The notes under the pieces were generated by a model that was not told where the DNA came from, searched no databases, and saw only the letters and a program-made list of their open reading frames with translations. A DNA stretch of 53,700 nucleotides from Acidobacteriaceae bacterium (GTDB lineage Bacteria > Acidobacteriota > Terriglobia > Terriglobales > Acidobacteriaceae), in NCBI GenBank assembly GCA_030037635.1, contig JASHQH010000035.1, forward strand, positions 1 through 53,700, in the 5' to 3' direction. The translations under genes and the position numbers were made by a program. Positions 45,406-52,529 of the stretch are shown here, piece after piece; position 1 is the stretch's first letter; each line of letters starts with the position of its first letter.

Positions 45406-45475
45406 CTTTCTGTTCCCTATTCCCTAATCCCTGTTGCCTGTTTCTAGCCTCCTGTTCCCTAATCCCTGTCCCTTG
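45406..45475 (+). repeat. Heptad repeat family A, ten units, overlapping the rnhA 3' end
   Basis: Ten consecutive units in perfect 7-nt phase: CTTTCTG, TTCCCTA, TTCCCTA, ATCCCTG, TTGCCTG, TTTCTAG, CCTCCTG, TTCCCTA, ATCCCTG, TCCCTTG. It is the longest array in the window. It codes for the last 16 residues of RNase HI on the minus strand and includes its stop codon (45424-45426). Confidence 0.92.
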
Positions 45476-45918
45476 TCCATCGCCTCATTCGCCAGCTTGT
45501 CCGCCTCTTTGTTGCCGCCGCGCAAGGTGTGCCGCATCTCAAAATCCTCGAGGCGCGCCGCGCGCCGCTGCGCCTCTTCCCACAAAGGCCGCAGGCCGGC
45601 ATTCTTCACCTTGTAGCGGCCTTTCATCTGGCGCACCATCAGCTCCGAGTCCGACACCACGCACAGCCGCCTCGCCCTGTTCTTGAGAGCCCACTCCAGC
45701 ACCGCCAGCAGGCCCGCGTACTCGGCATAGTTATTCGTCTGTTTTCCCAGGAATTCATTCAGCCGGGCCACGACCTGTCCCTGAGGATCCTCGATCACCG
45801 CGCCATAACCCGCCGGACCCGGGTTTCCGCGCGCACCGCCGTCGCAGTACGCCGTATACCAGCCGCCGGCCACTGCCGTGCCCAAATCGTCCTCGTTCTC
45901 AAATAGATTTCCCATCAT
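45424..45918 (-). CDS. rnhA: Ribonuclease HI, with repeat-encoded tail
   Basis: Degrades the RNA strand of RNA-DNA hybrids. 164 residues. All four catalytic acids are present: D26 (YCDGGARGNPGPAGYG), E66 (NNYAEYAGL), D90 (VVSDSELMVRQM), D140 (NKEADKLANEAMD). The canonical protein ends near residue 148; K149-D164 (KGQGLGNRRLETGNRD) are read from the heptad array and are probably an accidental extension. The N-terminal MMGNLFENEDDLGTAVAGG is an acidic extension before the fold. It is divergent from the sigma-factor gene. Confidence 0.93.
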   Translation of the reverse strand: MMGNLFENEDDLGTAVAGGWYTAYCDGGARGNPGPAGYGAVIEDPQGQVVARLNEFLGKQTNNYAEYAGLLAVLEWALKNRARRLCVVSDSELMVRQMKGRYKVKNAGLRPLWEEAQRRAARLEDFEMRHTLRGGNKEADKLANEAMDKGQGLGNRRLETGNRD

Positions 45919-45954
45919 CGCTTCCCAGTGTAACGGTCAGATCCGAGCCCCCCG

Positions 45955-45975
45955 GTTCCTAATCCCTGATCTTGC
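45955..45975 (+). repeat. Three family A units upstream of rnhA and the sigma gene
   Basis: GTTCCTA, ATCCCTG, ATCTTGC in 7-nt phase, in the divergent region between rnhA and the ECF sigma gene. Same orientation as the copies at convergent ends. Confidence 0.55.
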
Positions 45976-46061
45976 GGTTTCCCACAGCTAGGGTGACGAA
46001 ACCCCTTATTCTGCGTCTACTTCAATGCGTAGAAGTTTCACTTGCGGGGGCTCCAGAAGCG

Positions 46062-46805
46062 ATGGCAGCGGACGCAGTCAGCGTTCCCATGGACGTGGTC
46101 CAGGCCGCGGCGGCCTTGGCTCAGCCGGCCAGCCGGAGGGTAAAATCCTCCTCAGGCATGGCTGCGTCGAGAGCAATGGGCGGGGCAAACCGCGAGGATG
46201 TGAGCCGCGGTCAGGAGCGTGGGCAAAGCCGCGCGCTGGAAATGGACCTCATCCGCGAGGCCCAAGCCGGTTCGCGCGCTGCCTTTGACGCCCTCGTGCG
46301 TCAATACGAGCATCAGGTATTGCGACTGGCGCTGCACCTGACCGGTTCGGAGCACGATGCCGAGGATATTTACCAGGAGGCTTTTCTGAAAGCCTTCCGG
46401 TACATTGGTAACTTCCGCTTCGAGTGCTCGTTTTACACGTGGATTTACCGGATCGTTACCAACCTCTGTTTGGACCAGTTGCGCCGGCGCAAGACTCGCC
46501 GCGAGGACCACGCTGTAGTGGTGGACCGTACCGGCGATGAGATCGATGTCCTGGCCTCGATCTCAGACAATCGATCGTTTTCAAACCCGGCGCGCGAACT
46601 CGATCGCAAGCTGCTGGGTGAAAAAATTCAAGCGGCGCTCACCAAGCTGACGCCGCGCGAACGGATGGTTTTCGAGCTGAAGCATTACCAGGGATTGCGG
46701 CTCCGCACCATCGGCGAGATGTTGAACACCACGGAAGAGACCGCCAAGAACACGCTCTTCCGCGCGACCAAGAAACTGAGGGCACAGTTGGCGGAGTTGC
46801 GATAG
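46062..46805 (+). CDS. ECF-type RNA polymerase sigma factor (RpoE-like)
   Basis: 247 residues. Sigma region 2: RAAFDALVRQYEHQVLRLALHLTGSEHDAEDIYQEAFLKAFRYIGNFRFECSFYTWIYRIVTNLCLDQLRRRK, with the -10-recognising helix included. Region 4: ALTKLTPRERMVFELKHYQGLRLRTIGEMLNTTEETAKNTLFRATKKL, the -35 helix-turn-helix. The N-terminal about 60 residues before DLIREAQAGSR are variable, so the true start is uncertain: ATG 46062, 46158 or 46242 are all open. A zinc-finger anti-sigma gene follows after a family B repeat pair. Together with the PDZ gene it forms a likely envelope-stress unit. Confidence 0.88.
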   Translation: MAADAVSVPMDVVQAAAALAQPASRRVKSSSGMAASRAMGGANREDVSRGQERGQSRALEMDLIREAQAGSRAAFDALVRQYEHQVLRLALHLTGSEHDAEDIYQEAFLKAFRYIGNFRFECSFYTWIYRIVTNLCLDQLRRRKTRREDHAVVVDRTGDEIDVLASISDNRSFSNPARELDRKLLGEKIQAALTKLTPRERMVFELKHYQGLRLRTIGEMLNTTEETAKNTLFRATKKLRAQLAELR

Positions 46806-46809
46806 GAAC

Positions 46810-46844
46810 AGCTTTTAGCTCTCAGCCTATAGCTATTAGCTGCT
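46810..46844 (+). repeat. Heptad repeat family B, left arm of inverted pair 2
   Basis: AGC units start at 46810, 46817, 46824, 46831 and 46838, exactly 7 bases apart (AGCTTTT, AGCTCTC, AGCCTAT, AGCTATT, AGCTGCT). It starts 5 bases after the sigma gene stop. Confidence 0.85.
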
Positions 46845-46904
46845 TCTGGGAAGCGAAGCGTTTTGAGAAAAACGATGAGCTCGGCGCTTGCACGGCGAAC
46901 TGAC

Positions 46905-46948
46905 AGCTAAAAGCCAATAAAAGCCAATAGCTGATAGCTGCTTTTTTT
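46905..46948 (-). repeat. Heptad repeat family B, right arm of inverted pair 2, with T-run
   Basis: AGC units start at 46905, 46912, 46922, 46929 and 46936; one step is 10 instead of 7. They are complementary in type to the left arm, and a CTTTTTTT run follows at 46941-46948, then the anti-sigma start. The stem could attenuate transcription between sigma and anti-sigma genes. Confidence 0.8.
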
Positions 46949-46968
46949 GAGGCTGGAAGGACGTAGCG

Positions 46969-47949
46969 ATGAATTGCGAATTGGCGCAGGAACGAATGGT
47001 GATGGCAGCGTATGGGGAGCTGCCCGATGAATTGGCGCATGAGCTGGAGCGACACGTGGCCGTCTGCGCGGAATGCCAGAAGGAGCGCGAGCAGGTGTGG
47101 GCGCTCAAGGTGCTGGCCGATGTGCACACGGTCGCGGATCCGGCTCCGAATCTGGTGGCACGCGCGCATCTGCGCCTGGATGAAGCACTGGATACCCTGC
47201 CGCCCAAGCGCTGGTATGAGCGTTTGGGCGAGCGCATCCTGAACAATTTTGCCAGTCTGCAGGCCGCTCCCGCAGCAGCTTTGCTTCTGCTGGTGGCCGG
47301 AGCCGGCGCAGGCGTTCTGGGCGGATATGAGTATGCGCAGGGCCGCTTTGCTCATGCTGCATCGCAAGCCTCCGGGTCAGTGGGCCCGCAGGTTGAACCC
47401 GCGGCGATGCCGGAGCTGGCCGATATCGCCAGCATCTCCAGCATCGTCCGTGAGCCCAACAGCGAGATCGTCAACGTCAGCTACAACCAGCTCGTTCCGC
47501 GGCAGATCACGGGCTCGCTCGACGATCCCGGCATCCGCCAGTTGCTGATGCTGGCCACTGAGAATTCCGCCTCACCGGGCGTCCACGACGACTCCGTTAC
47601 TCTGCTTGCCGCCGAGTGCCGCGCCGGTCACAGTTGCCAGCCCACCGGTATCCGCGAAGCCCTCATGGTGGCTCTGCGCTACGACCGCAGCGCCAAGGTG
47701 CGCCAAAAGGCGCTCGAGGGGCTGGAGCCGTATGTGGCCGACGATGTGCGGGTGCGCAACGCCGTGCTGCAAGCGGTTTTGAACGACAGCGATCCAGCCG
47801 TCCGGATCGCTGCGATCAGTTTGCTGGAGCCTGTAGACGCCGACACCAGCGTCCAGCAGGTGCTTTATTCGGTTTCCAATTCGGACCAGAGTGCCCAGAT
47901 CAGGAATGTTTCCCGGCAGGTTTTAAGCCGGGTTCCGGAAACGCAATAG
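46969..47949 (+). CDS. Zinc-finger anti-sigma factor with HEAT-like C-terminus
   Basis: 326 residues. The N-terminal ZAS domain binds zinc through C3, H29, C33 and C36 (HVAVCAEC), as in RsrA/ChrR-type anti-sigma factors. A transmembrane helix follows near 98-116 (APAAALLLLVAGAGAGVLGGY). The periplasmic part carries HEAT-like pairs of helices (REALMVALRYDRSAKVRQKALEGLEPYVADDVRVRNAVLQAVLNDSDPAVRIAAISLLEP). It would hold the sigma factor at the membrane and release it on an envelope signal. It starts at ATG 46969, after the family B array, with GGAAGGA as ribosome-binding site. The PDZ gene follows. Confidence 0.85.
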   Translation: MNCELAQERMVMAAYGELPDELAHELERHVAVCAECQKEREQVWALKVLADVHTVADPAPNLVARAHLRLDEALDTLPPKRWYERLGERILNNFASLQAAPAAALLLLVAGAGAGVLGGYEYAQGRFAHAASQASGSVGPQVEPAAMPELADIASISSIVREPNSEIVNVSYNQLVPRQITGSLDDPGIRQLLMLATENSASPGVHDDSVTLLAAECRAGHSCQPTGIREALMVALRYDRSAKVRQKALEGLEPYVADDVRVRNAVLQAVLNDSDPAVRIAAISLLEPVDADTSVQQVLYSVSNSDQSAQIRNVSRQVLSRVPETQ

Positions 47950-48001
47950 CCGGGCCTATCCTTCCGGCAATCGCGCCGTCTTTAAGAGCGTGGACCGGGG
48001 C

Positions 48002-48030
48002 CCCCGGCAAGCGATTTTGGCTTGCTGGGG
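48002..48030. repeat. Hairpin in the leader of the PDZ-protein gene
   Basis: CCCCGGCAAGC (48002-48012) pairs with GCTTGCTGGGG (48020-48030) with one G-T wobble. It lies 40-68 bp before the start codon of the PDZ gene and resembles acidobacterial intergenic palindromes. It could be a repeat or a leader structure. Confidence 0.55.
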
Positions 48031-48069
48031 TGATGGATCGGGCGAATGAAATACGCGGGAGAAGCAGCC

Positions 48070-49449
48070 ATGAAACACCTTTTGAGGCCGTACGTTAAAT
48101 TCCATCTTAACCTTGTCCTTGCCGTTGCCTTTGTATGCCTGATCGCGGCGCCGCGCGGCGCCCGGGCCCAGGCGCAGGCAATCATACCCTTTCTTGAAGA
48201 CCCCAACCCCCTGCTGGCGCACGCCGGTACGGCTGGTTATCTGGGCGTCGAAGTCGCCGATGTCGACGCCGACAAGGCTCAGACCCTCAAGCTCAAAGAG
48301 GTCCGCGGCGCCGTCATCACCCTCATTGATCACGACGCACCCGCCGGCCAAATCGGACTGAAAGTCAACGATGTCGTGCTGGCCATCAACGGCCAGAACG
48401 TCGAAGGCGCTGAGGCATTGCGTCGCATGCTGCGTGAGATTCCGCCGGGGCGCAAAATCAGCCTCGAAATCAGCCGTGATGGCAACATCCAGACGCTCGC
48501 CGCACAACTTGTCGATCGCAAAGAGATGGAGCACGATGTTTGGAACAAGATTCTCAACGTCGAGCCTGGTCCCATTGCGCCCGCCCCGCCTTCAGGCATG
48601 GGTGTCCTTGCCGGCGCCGATGCTCCTCCCCCCAGTGGCTGGCACATGTCGCTCTTCACCAGCACTCTCAACGTGGGTGCGCTGGTTGAGCCGCTCACCT
48701 CGCAGATGGCCGAGTACCTGGACGTCGCGGGTGGCCTCATGGTCAAGCAAGTCGGCCACAAGAGCGAGGCTGCCGCCGCAGGACTCAAGGCCTTCGACGT
48801 CATTCTGAAAGTGGGCGCCGATCCCATCGCGACCGTGGCTGACTGGGACCGCGCTCTGCGCTCCAACCAGGGCAAGCCCGTGCAGGTGACGATTTTGCGC
48901 GACAAGAAGCAGCAGAATCTTACGCTTCAAGTCGATTCCAAGCACCACAGCGAGGTCGAGTTCGAAGATCTGTTTCCCAACGGCGACCCCAGCTTGATGG
49001 CCGGCGTGGCGCCCGAGATCGACGCCGATCTCGCTCAGACGCTTGCGGCGCAGGCCCAGGCACAAGCCGACGCCGCGGCTGGGCAGGCCGACGCCATGAA
49101 GCACGCAATTGACGGCCTGCAGTTCGAAATCAGCCCTGAACAGATGAAGCAATTCCACCAGCAAATGGAGGAATTCCAGAAAAACTTCGGCCCCGGCACT
49201 TCCAAAATCGATCCCCAGCAGATGGAGCAGCTCCAGAAGCAGATGGAGGAGCTGAAGAAGAACTTCAATCCTGAGGCCTTCACGTTCGATTCGAAACAGA
49301 TGGAGCAGCTGCGCCAGCAGATGGAAGAATTCAAAAAGAACTTCAACGACGACCGAATGAAGCAGCTTCAGCAGCAGCTCCGGCAGCAGATGGAACAGTT
49401 CAATCGCCAGATGGAAGAGTGCCAGCAAGATTCCGGGCACTTCGTCTAG
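48070..49449 (+). CDS. Exported double-PDZ protein with Met/Gln heptad coiled-coil repeats
   Basis: 459 residues. A signal peptide ends near RGARAQAQ. PDZ domain 1 (GYLGVEVADVDADKAQ... GQIGLKVNDVVLAINGQNVEGAEALRRML) and PDZ domain 2 (GLMVKQVGHKSEAAAAGLKAFDVILKVGADPIATVADWDRALRS) follow. The last about 130 residues form three repeats of about 23 residues around QMxQxxQQMEExxKNF, ending in a Gln/Met-rich helix. No serine-protease domain is present, so it is not a DegP-type protease; it may be an adaptor. GGAG precedes ATG 48070. It is last in the sigma/anti-sigma cluster, followed by a strong terminator. Confidence 0.85.
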   Translation: MKHLLRPYVKFHLNLVLAVAFVCLIAAPRGARAQAQAIIPFLEDPNPLLAHAGTAGYLGVEVADVDADKAQTLKLKEVRGAVITLIDHDAPAGQIGLKVNDVVLAINGQNVEGAEALRRMLREIPPGRKISLEISRDGNIQTLAAQLVDRKEMEHDVWNKILNVEPGPIAPAPPSGMGVLAGADAPPPSGWHMSLFTSTLNVGALVEPLTSQMAEYLDVAGGLMVKQVGHKSEAAAAGLKAFDVILKVGADPIATVADWDRALRSNQGKPVQVTILRDKKQQNLTLQVDSKHHSEVEFEDLFPNGDPSLMAGVAPEIDADLAQTLAAQAQAQADAAAGQADAMKHAIDGLQFEISPEQMKQFHQQMEEFQKNFGPGTSKIDPQQMEQLQKQMEELKKNFNPEAFTFDSKQMEQLRQQMEEFKKNFNDDRMKQLQQQLRQQMEQFNRQMEECQQDSGHFV

Positions 49450-49475
49450 TGCGTCACGATTTTCCCACGCCTCAC

Positions 49476-49503
49476 AGGGCGCCGGTTGCCGGCGCCCTTT
49501 CTG
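49476..49503 (+). terminator. Rho-independent terminator after the PDZ gene
   Basis: Perfect 10-bp stem AGGGCGCCGG (49476-49485) / CCGGCGCCCT (49489-49498) with loop TTG, followed by a T-rich stretch. It ends the transcript of the sigma/anti-sigma/PDZ cluster 27 bases after the stop codon. Confidence 0.88.
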
Positions 49504-49526
49504 TTTCGCGCCGTACACTGAGATTG

Positions 49527-50354
49527 ATGGAAATTCTCTACGGCCTGCACCCGGTGGAGGAAGCACTCAAAGCCGGCAAGCGGCGCTTCGATCATGTCCT
49601 GGTCGCCCGCGAGCGCCATGACGCGCGTCTTGAACGTCTCATCGCCCAGTGCCGCCAGGCCGGCGTTCGCGTCCTCGAACAGACGCGCGACCAGCTCACC
49701 CTCGCTTCCAAGACCCCGGCGCATCAGGGCGTGGTTGCGCTGGTGCGCCCGCATGAATTTCTTTCCCTCGAGGACCTTTTCGAGCCTGCCGCAAATCAGA
49801 GCACAGCTCGGCTTATTCTCGCGCTCGATGGCGTTGAAGATCCGCAAAACCTCGGCGCCCTGCTGCGCGTGGCCGACGGCGCAGGCGTCGACGGCGTAGT
49901 TGTTACCGAGCGCCGCGCCGCTCCCTTGAGTGCCGCCGCCGTGAAGGCCAGCGCCGGTGCGGCCGAGCACCTTCGCATCGCACGCGTCGTCAATCTCGTG
50001 CGTGCCCTTGAAGAACTCAAACGCCACAATCTGTGGGTCGCGGGCCTCGACGAACGGGGTAAGACGAACTACGACGAGTTCGATCTCACCGGCGATCTTG
50101 TCGTCGTTCTCGGCCGGGAGGGCGCTGGCCTTCACAACCTCGTCCGCCGCACCTGCGACCACCTTCTGCGCATTCCCATGGCTGGCGCCGTCAGCTCGCT
50201 CAACGTGGCTGCCGCCGGCGCCGTGGTTCTTTATGAAGCCGCTCGCCAGCGCCGCGCCTCGCATTCCGCACCCCATCCTTTCGCCGGCTCTTTGGCGAAA
50301 GGGTGGGAACGCGCAAACGCCAAGCCGAGAAAACAGAAAGGCCTCGGTTCATGA
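49527..50354 (+). CDS. rlmB: 23S rRNA 2'-O-methyltransferase RlmB (SpoU family)
   Basis: 275 residues. It 2'-O-methylates G2251 of 23S rRNA (E. coli numbering). N-terminal substrate domain (LYGLHPVEEALKAGKRRFDHVLVAR). SPOUT trefoil-knot motifs: LDGVEDPQNLGALLRVADGAGVDGVV, VVVLGREGAGL and IPMAGAVSSLNVAAAGAVVLYE. The C-terminal about 30 residues (SAPHPFAGSLAKGWERANAKPRKQKGLGS) are an unusual extension. The start is ATG 49527, just behind the terminator. Its TGA overlaps the next start (ATGA). The paralogue TrmH is less likely because of the N-terminal domain. Confidence 0.92.
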   Translation: MEILYGLHPVEEALKAGKRRFDHVLVARERHDARLERLIAQCRQAGVRVLEQTRDQLTLASKTPAHQGVVALVRPHEFLSLEDLFEPAANQSTARLILALDGVEDPQNLGALLRVADGAGVDGVVVTERRAAPLSAAAVKASAGAAEHLRIARVVNLVRALEELKRHNLWVAGLDERGKTNYDEFDLTGDLVVVLGREGAGLHNLVRRTCDHLLRIPMAGAVSSLNVAAAGAVVLYEAARQRRASHSAPHPFAGSLAKGWERANAKPRKQKGLGS

Positions 50355-52492
50355 CCTTGGTTCCTACCAAATTCAATTTCGGGAGTCATCCTGAGCGGCC
50401 GAGCGCGAAGCGCGAGGGAGTTGAAGGACCTGCATTTGCATTTCGCCACGCCCGCACAACAAGTCTCGTGGCCTTGGCCTCATTCAGTTTTTCCGCTCTC
50501 GCCGCACAAACTCCTCCCGCCGCGCCCCAGCAGCCGCAACCCCACGGAACCGTCATCTTCTCCCGCTCCACCGACGAATCGGGCCAGACCACCACGATCG
50601 CCGGACCCGCCGCCGCGCAGACCACGGGCAAACCTGTCACCGCGCCAACGGCAACTGACGACGAGCGCCAGGCCCTCACCTTCACGGCCTTCGACATGGA
50701 CGTGCATTTGCGCGCGGCCGAACAGCAGTTCGCCGCACGCGTCCTGATTACGGTTCGCAACGACGGCAAATCCCCCCTGGCTCACATCCCGCTGCAGATC
50801 TCTTCGTCGCTCAACTGGGAGCGCATCCGCATTGCCTCGCGTGACGTCGCCTACACCGTCGCCACGCTCAACTCCGACGTGGACCACACCGGCCAGCTCC
50901 ACGAAGCCGCCGTATCGCTCACTCAGCCACTCGCTCCCGGCGCAACTCTCCAACTCGACGCCACCTACTCCGGCATCATCGCTCCCTCTGCGCAGCGCCT
51001 CATCGCCCTCGGCGCGCCCAGCGACGTCGCTCTCCGCACCGACTGGGACTCGATCGGCCTCGACTTCACCGGCCTGCGCGGCTTCGGCAATGTGGTGTGG
51101 TATCCCGCCTCTTCCGTTCCTGTCATCCTGGGCGACGGTGCGCGCGTTTTCGACGAAATGGGCGAGCACAGGCTGCGCATGTCTGCCGCGCACTTCCGGC
51201 TGCGTCTCACCGTGGAATTTCCTCACGGCCACACGCCCACAGTGGCTCTCATCAATGGCCATCCCGCGCCGCTCACTGTTACAGAACCCACCACGCCCGG
51301 CCCTGAAGTTGCCGGCGTCGCCACGGCATCATTCGATACCTCCGCCCTCGGCTTTGAAGCACCGAGCCTCTTCGTCGCCGTGCGTACTTCCCACACCGCA
51401 AGCAACACCACGCTCTACACGTTGCCCGACTCTGAAACCGAACCCGGCGTCGTAATCCCTCCCATCGCCCCAAAGACCCCCGCAAACAGTCCATCTCCGG
51501 CGTGGCAGGCCTGGGCCGATGCCGTTGCCAGGGTCACGCCATTTCTGCAAGGATGGCTCGGCCAGCACCCGCGCTCGCAACTCGCCATCCTCGATCTGCC
51601 CGACCCTCAGGACGCGCCTTTCGAAGCGGGCTCGCTCCTCGTCACGCCCATTCGACCCACCCCGCCCGATCAGCTCGAAGACATCCTCGTCCACGCACTC
51701 ACCTACGCGTGGATGTCGTCTCCGCGCGCATGGCTGAGCGAGGGTCTGGCTCACTTCATGGGAACTTTGTGGCTTGAAAAACAGTCGGGCCGCGAAAAAG
51801 CGCTCGAAGCCCTTGAGTCAGACCGCACAGCGCTCGCGCTGGCCGAGCCCTCAAGCCCCGGCGAAAGCCCCGGCCAGCCGCTCGCACAGGCCATCTCGCC
51901 GGCTTACTACCGCACCAAGGCCACCTACGTTTTCTGGATGTTGCGCGACCTCGCCGGCGATCCCGCGCTCTCCGCTGCTCTGCGCGCCTACAACCCGCAG
52001 CAGGACGCAGCCCTCGGCCTCGGCCTGATGCCTGGGGTCCCCGGCTCCTTCCAAAAGCTCCTCGACCAGGCCGGCCCGAGTGACGATCTCTCCTGGTTCT
52101 TCACCGATTGGGTCGACTACGACAAAGGCCTGCCCGACATCGCCATCGACAACGTTTTTCCTAGTCCTGCAGGGGCTCCAGGCGGCATCTCTTCGCCGAC
52201 GAATGCTCCGCCCACGGGCGCCCAGACTGAAAGCCCCAGCACCGCGGGACCTGACGAAAATAGTTGGCTCGTCGCTGTCGACTTGTCCAATTCCGGCTAC
52301 GCTGCAGCCGAGATTCCCGTCACCGTGCGCAACGCGCTCACCTCCGTCACCCAGCGCGTTCTCGTTCCCGCGCGCAGCAAGGCCACCATGCGCATCCTCA
52401 TCCAGGGCCAGCCGGCCGAAGTGCAGGCCAACGACGGCACCGTGCCGGAGACGGAGGCCAGCATTCATATCCGCAAGCTTTCCGTTCCTTAG
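50351..52492 (+). CDS. Exported M1-like protein with degenerate zinc motif
   Basis: 713 residues. After an N-terminal region (FNFGSHPERPSAKREGVEGPAF) translated from a palindromic element, a signal-type stretch follows (TTSLVALASFSFSALAAQ). Beta-rich domains come next, then a helical part resembling the M1 catalytic domain: LEDILVHALTYAWMSSPRAWLSEGLAHFMGTLWLE. The zinc motif HExxH is replaced by HALTY (residues 448-452), while SEGLAHF still resembles the third-ligand NEGFA helix (E464). Catalytic loss is likely. A C-terminal beta domain ends TEASIHIRKLSVP. The 4-bp overlap with rlmB fixes the start at 50351, though GTG 50470 is possible. Confidence 0.75.
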   Translation: MTLVPTKFNFGSHPERPSAKREGVEGPAFAFRHARTTSLVALASFSFSALAAQTPPAAPQQPQPHGTVIFSRSTDESGQTTTIAGPAAAQTTGKPVTAPTATDDERQALTFTAFDMDVHLRAAEQQFAARVLITVRNDGKSPLAHIPLQISSSLNWERIRIASRDVAYTVATLNSDVDHTGQLHEAAVSLTQPLAPGATLQLDATYSGIIAPSAQRLIALGAPSDVALRTDWDSIGLDFTGLRGFGNVVWYPASSVPVILGDGARVFDEMGEHRLRMSAAHFRLRLTVEFPHGHTPTVALINGHPAPLTVTEPTTPGPEVAGVATASFDTSALGFEAPSLFVAVRTSHTASNTTLYTLPDSETEPGVVIPPIAPKTPANSPSPAWQAWADAVARVTPFLQGWLGQHPRSQLAILDLPDPQDAPFEAGSLLVTPIRPTPPDQLEDILVHALTYAWMSSPRAWLSEGLAHFMGTLWLEKQSGREKALEALESDRTALALAEPSSPGESPGQPLAQAISPAYYRTKATYVFWMLRDLAGDPALSAALRAYNPQQDAALGLGLMPGVPGSFQKLLDQAGPSDDLSWFFTDWVDYDKGLPDIAIDNVFPSPAGAPGGISSPTNAPPTGAQTESPSTAGPDENSWLVAVDLSNSGYAAAEIPVTVRNALTSVTQRVLVPARSKATMRILIQGQPAEVQANDGTVPETEASIHIRKLSVP
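50385..50450 (-). repeat. Palindromic element, GCAGGTCCTTC...GCTCAGGATG type, copy 2
   Basis: Read on the minus strand, GCAGGTCCTTC and GCTCAGGATG occur with the same spacing pattern as at 7661-7724. The centre here is a different GCGC-rich stem. The element lies inside the N-terminal coding part of the M1-like gene. Confidence 0.7.
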
Positions 52493-52494
52493 GG

Positions 52495-52529
52495 CTTTCT
52501 ATTCCCTGTTCCCTATTCCCTCATCCCTG
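52495..52529 (+). repeat. Heptad repeat family A at convergent ends, four G-tracts
   Basis: Units CTTTCTA, TTCCCTG, TTCCCTA, TTCCCTC, ATCCCTG are in exact 7-nt phase. On the minus strand they form four GGG tracts with 4-base loops, a textbook G-quadruplex pattern. The CTA at 52513-52515 is the complement of the stop codon of the 2OG oxygenase. Confidence 0.9.
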
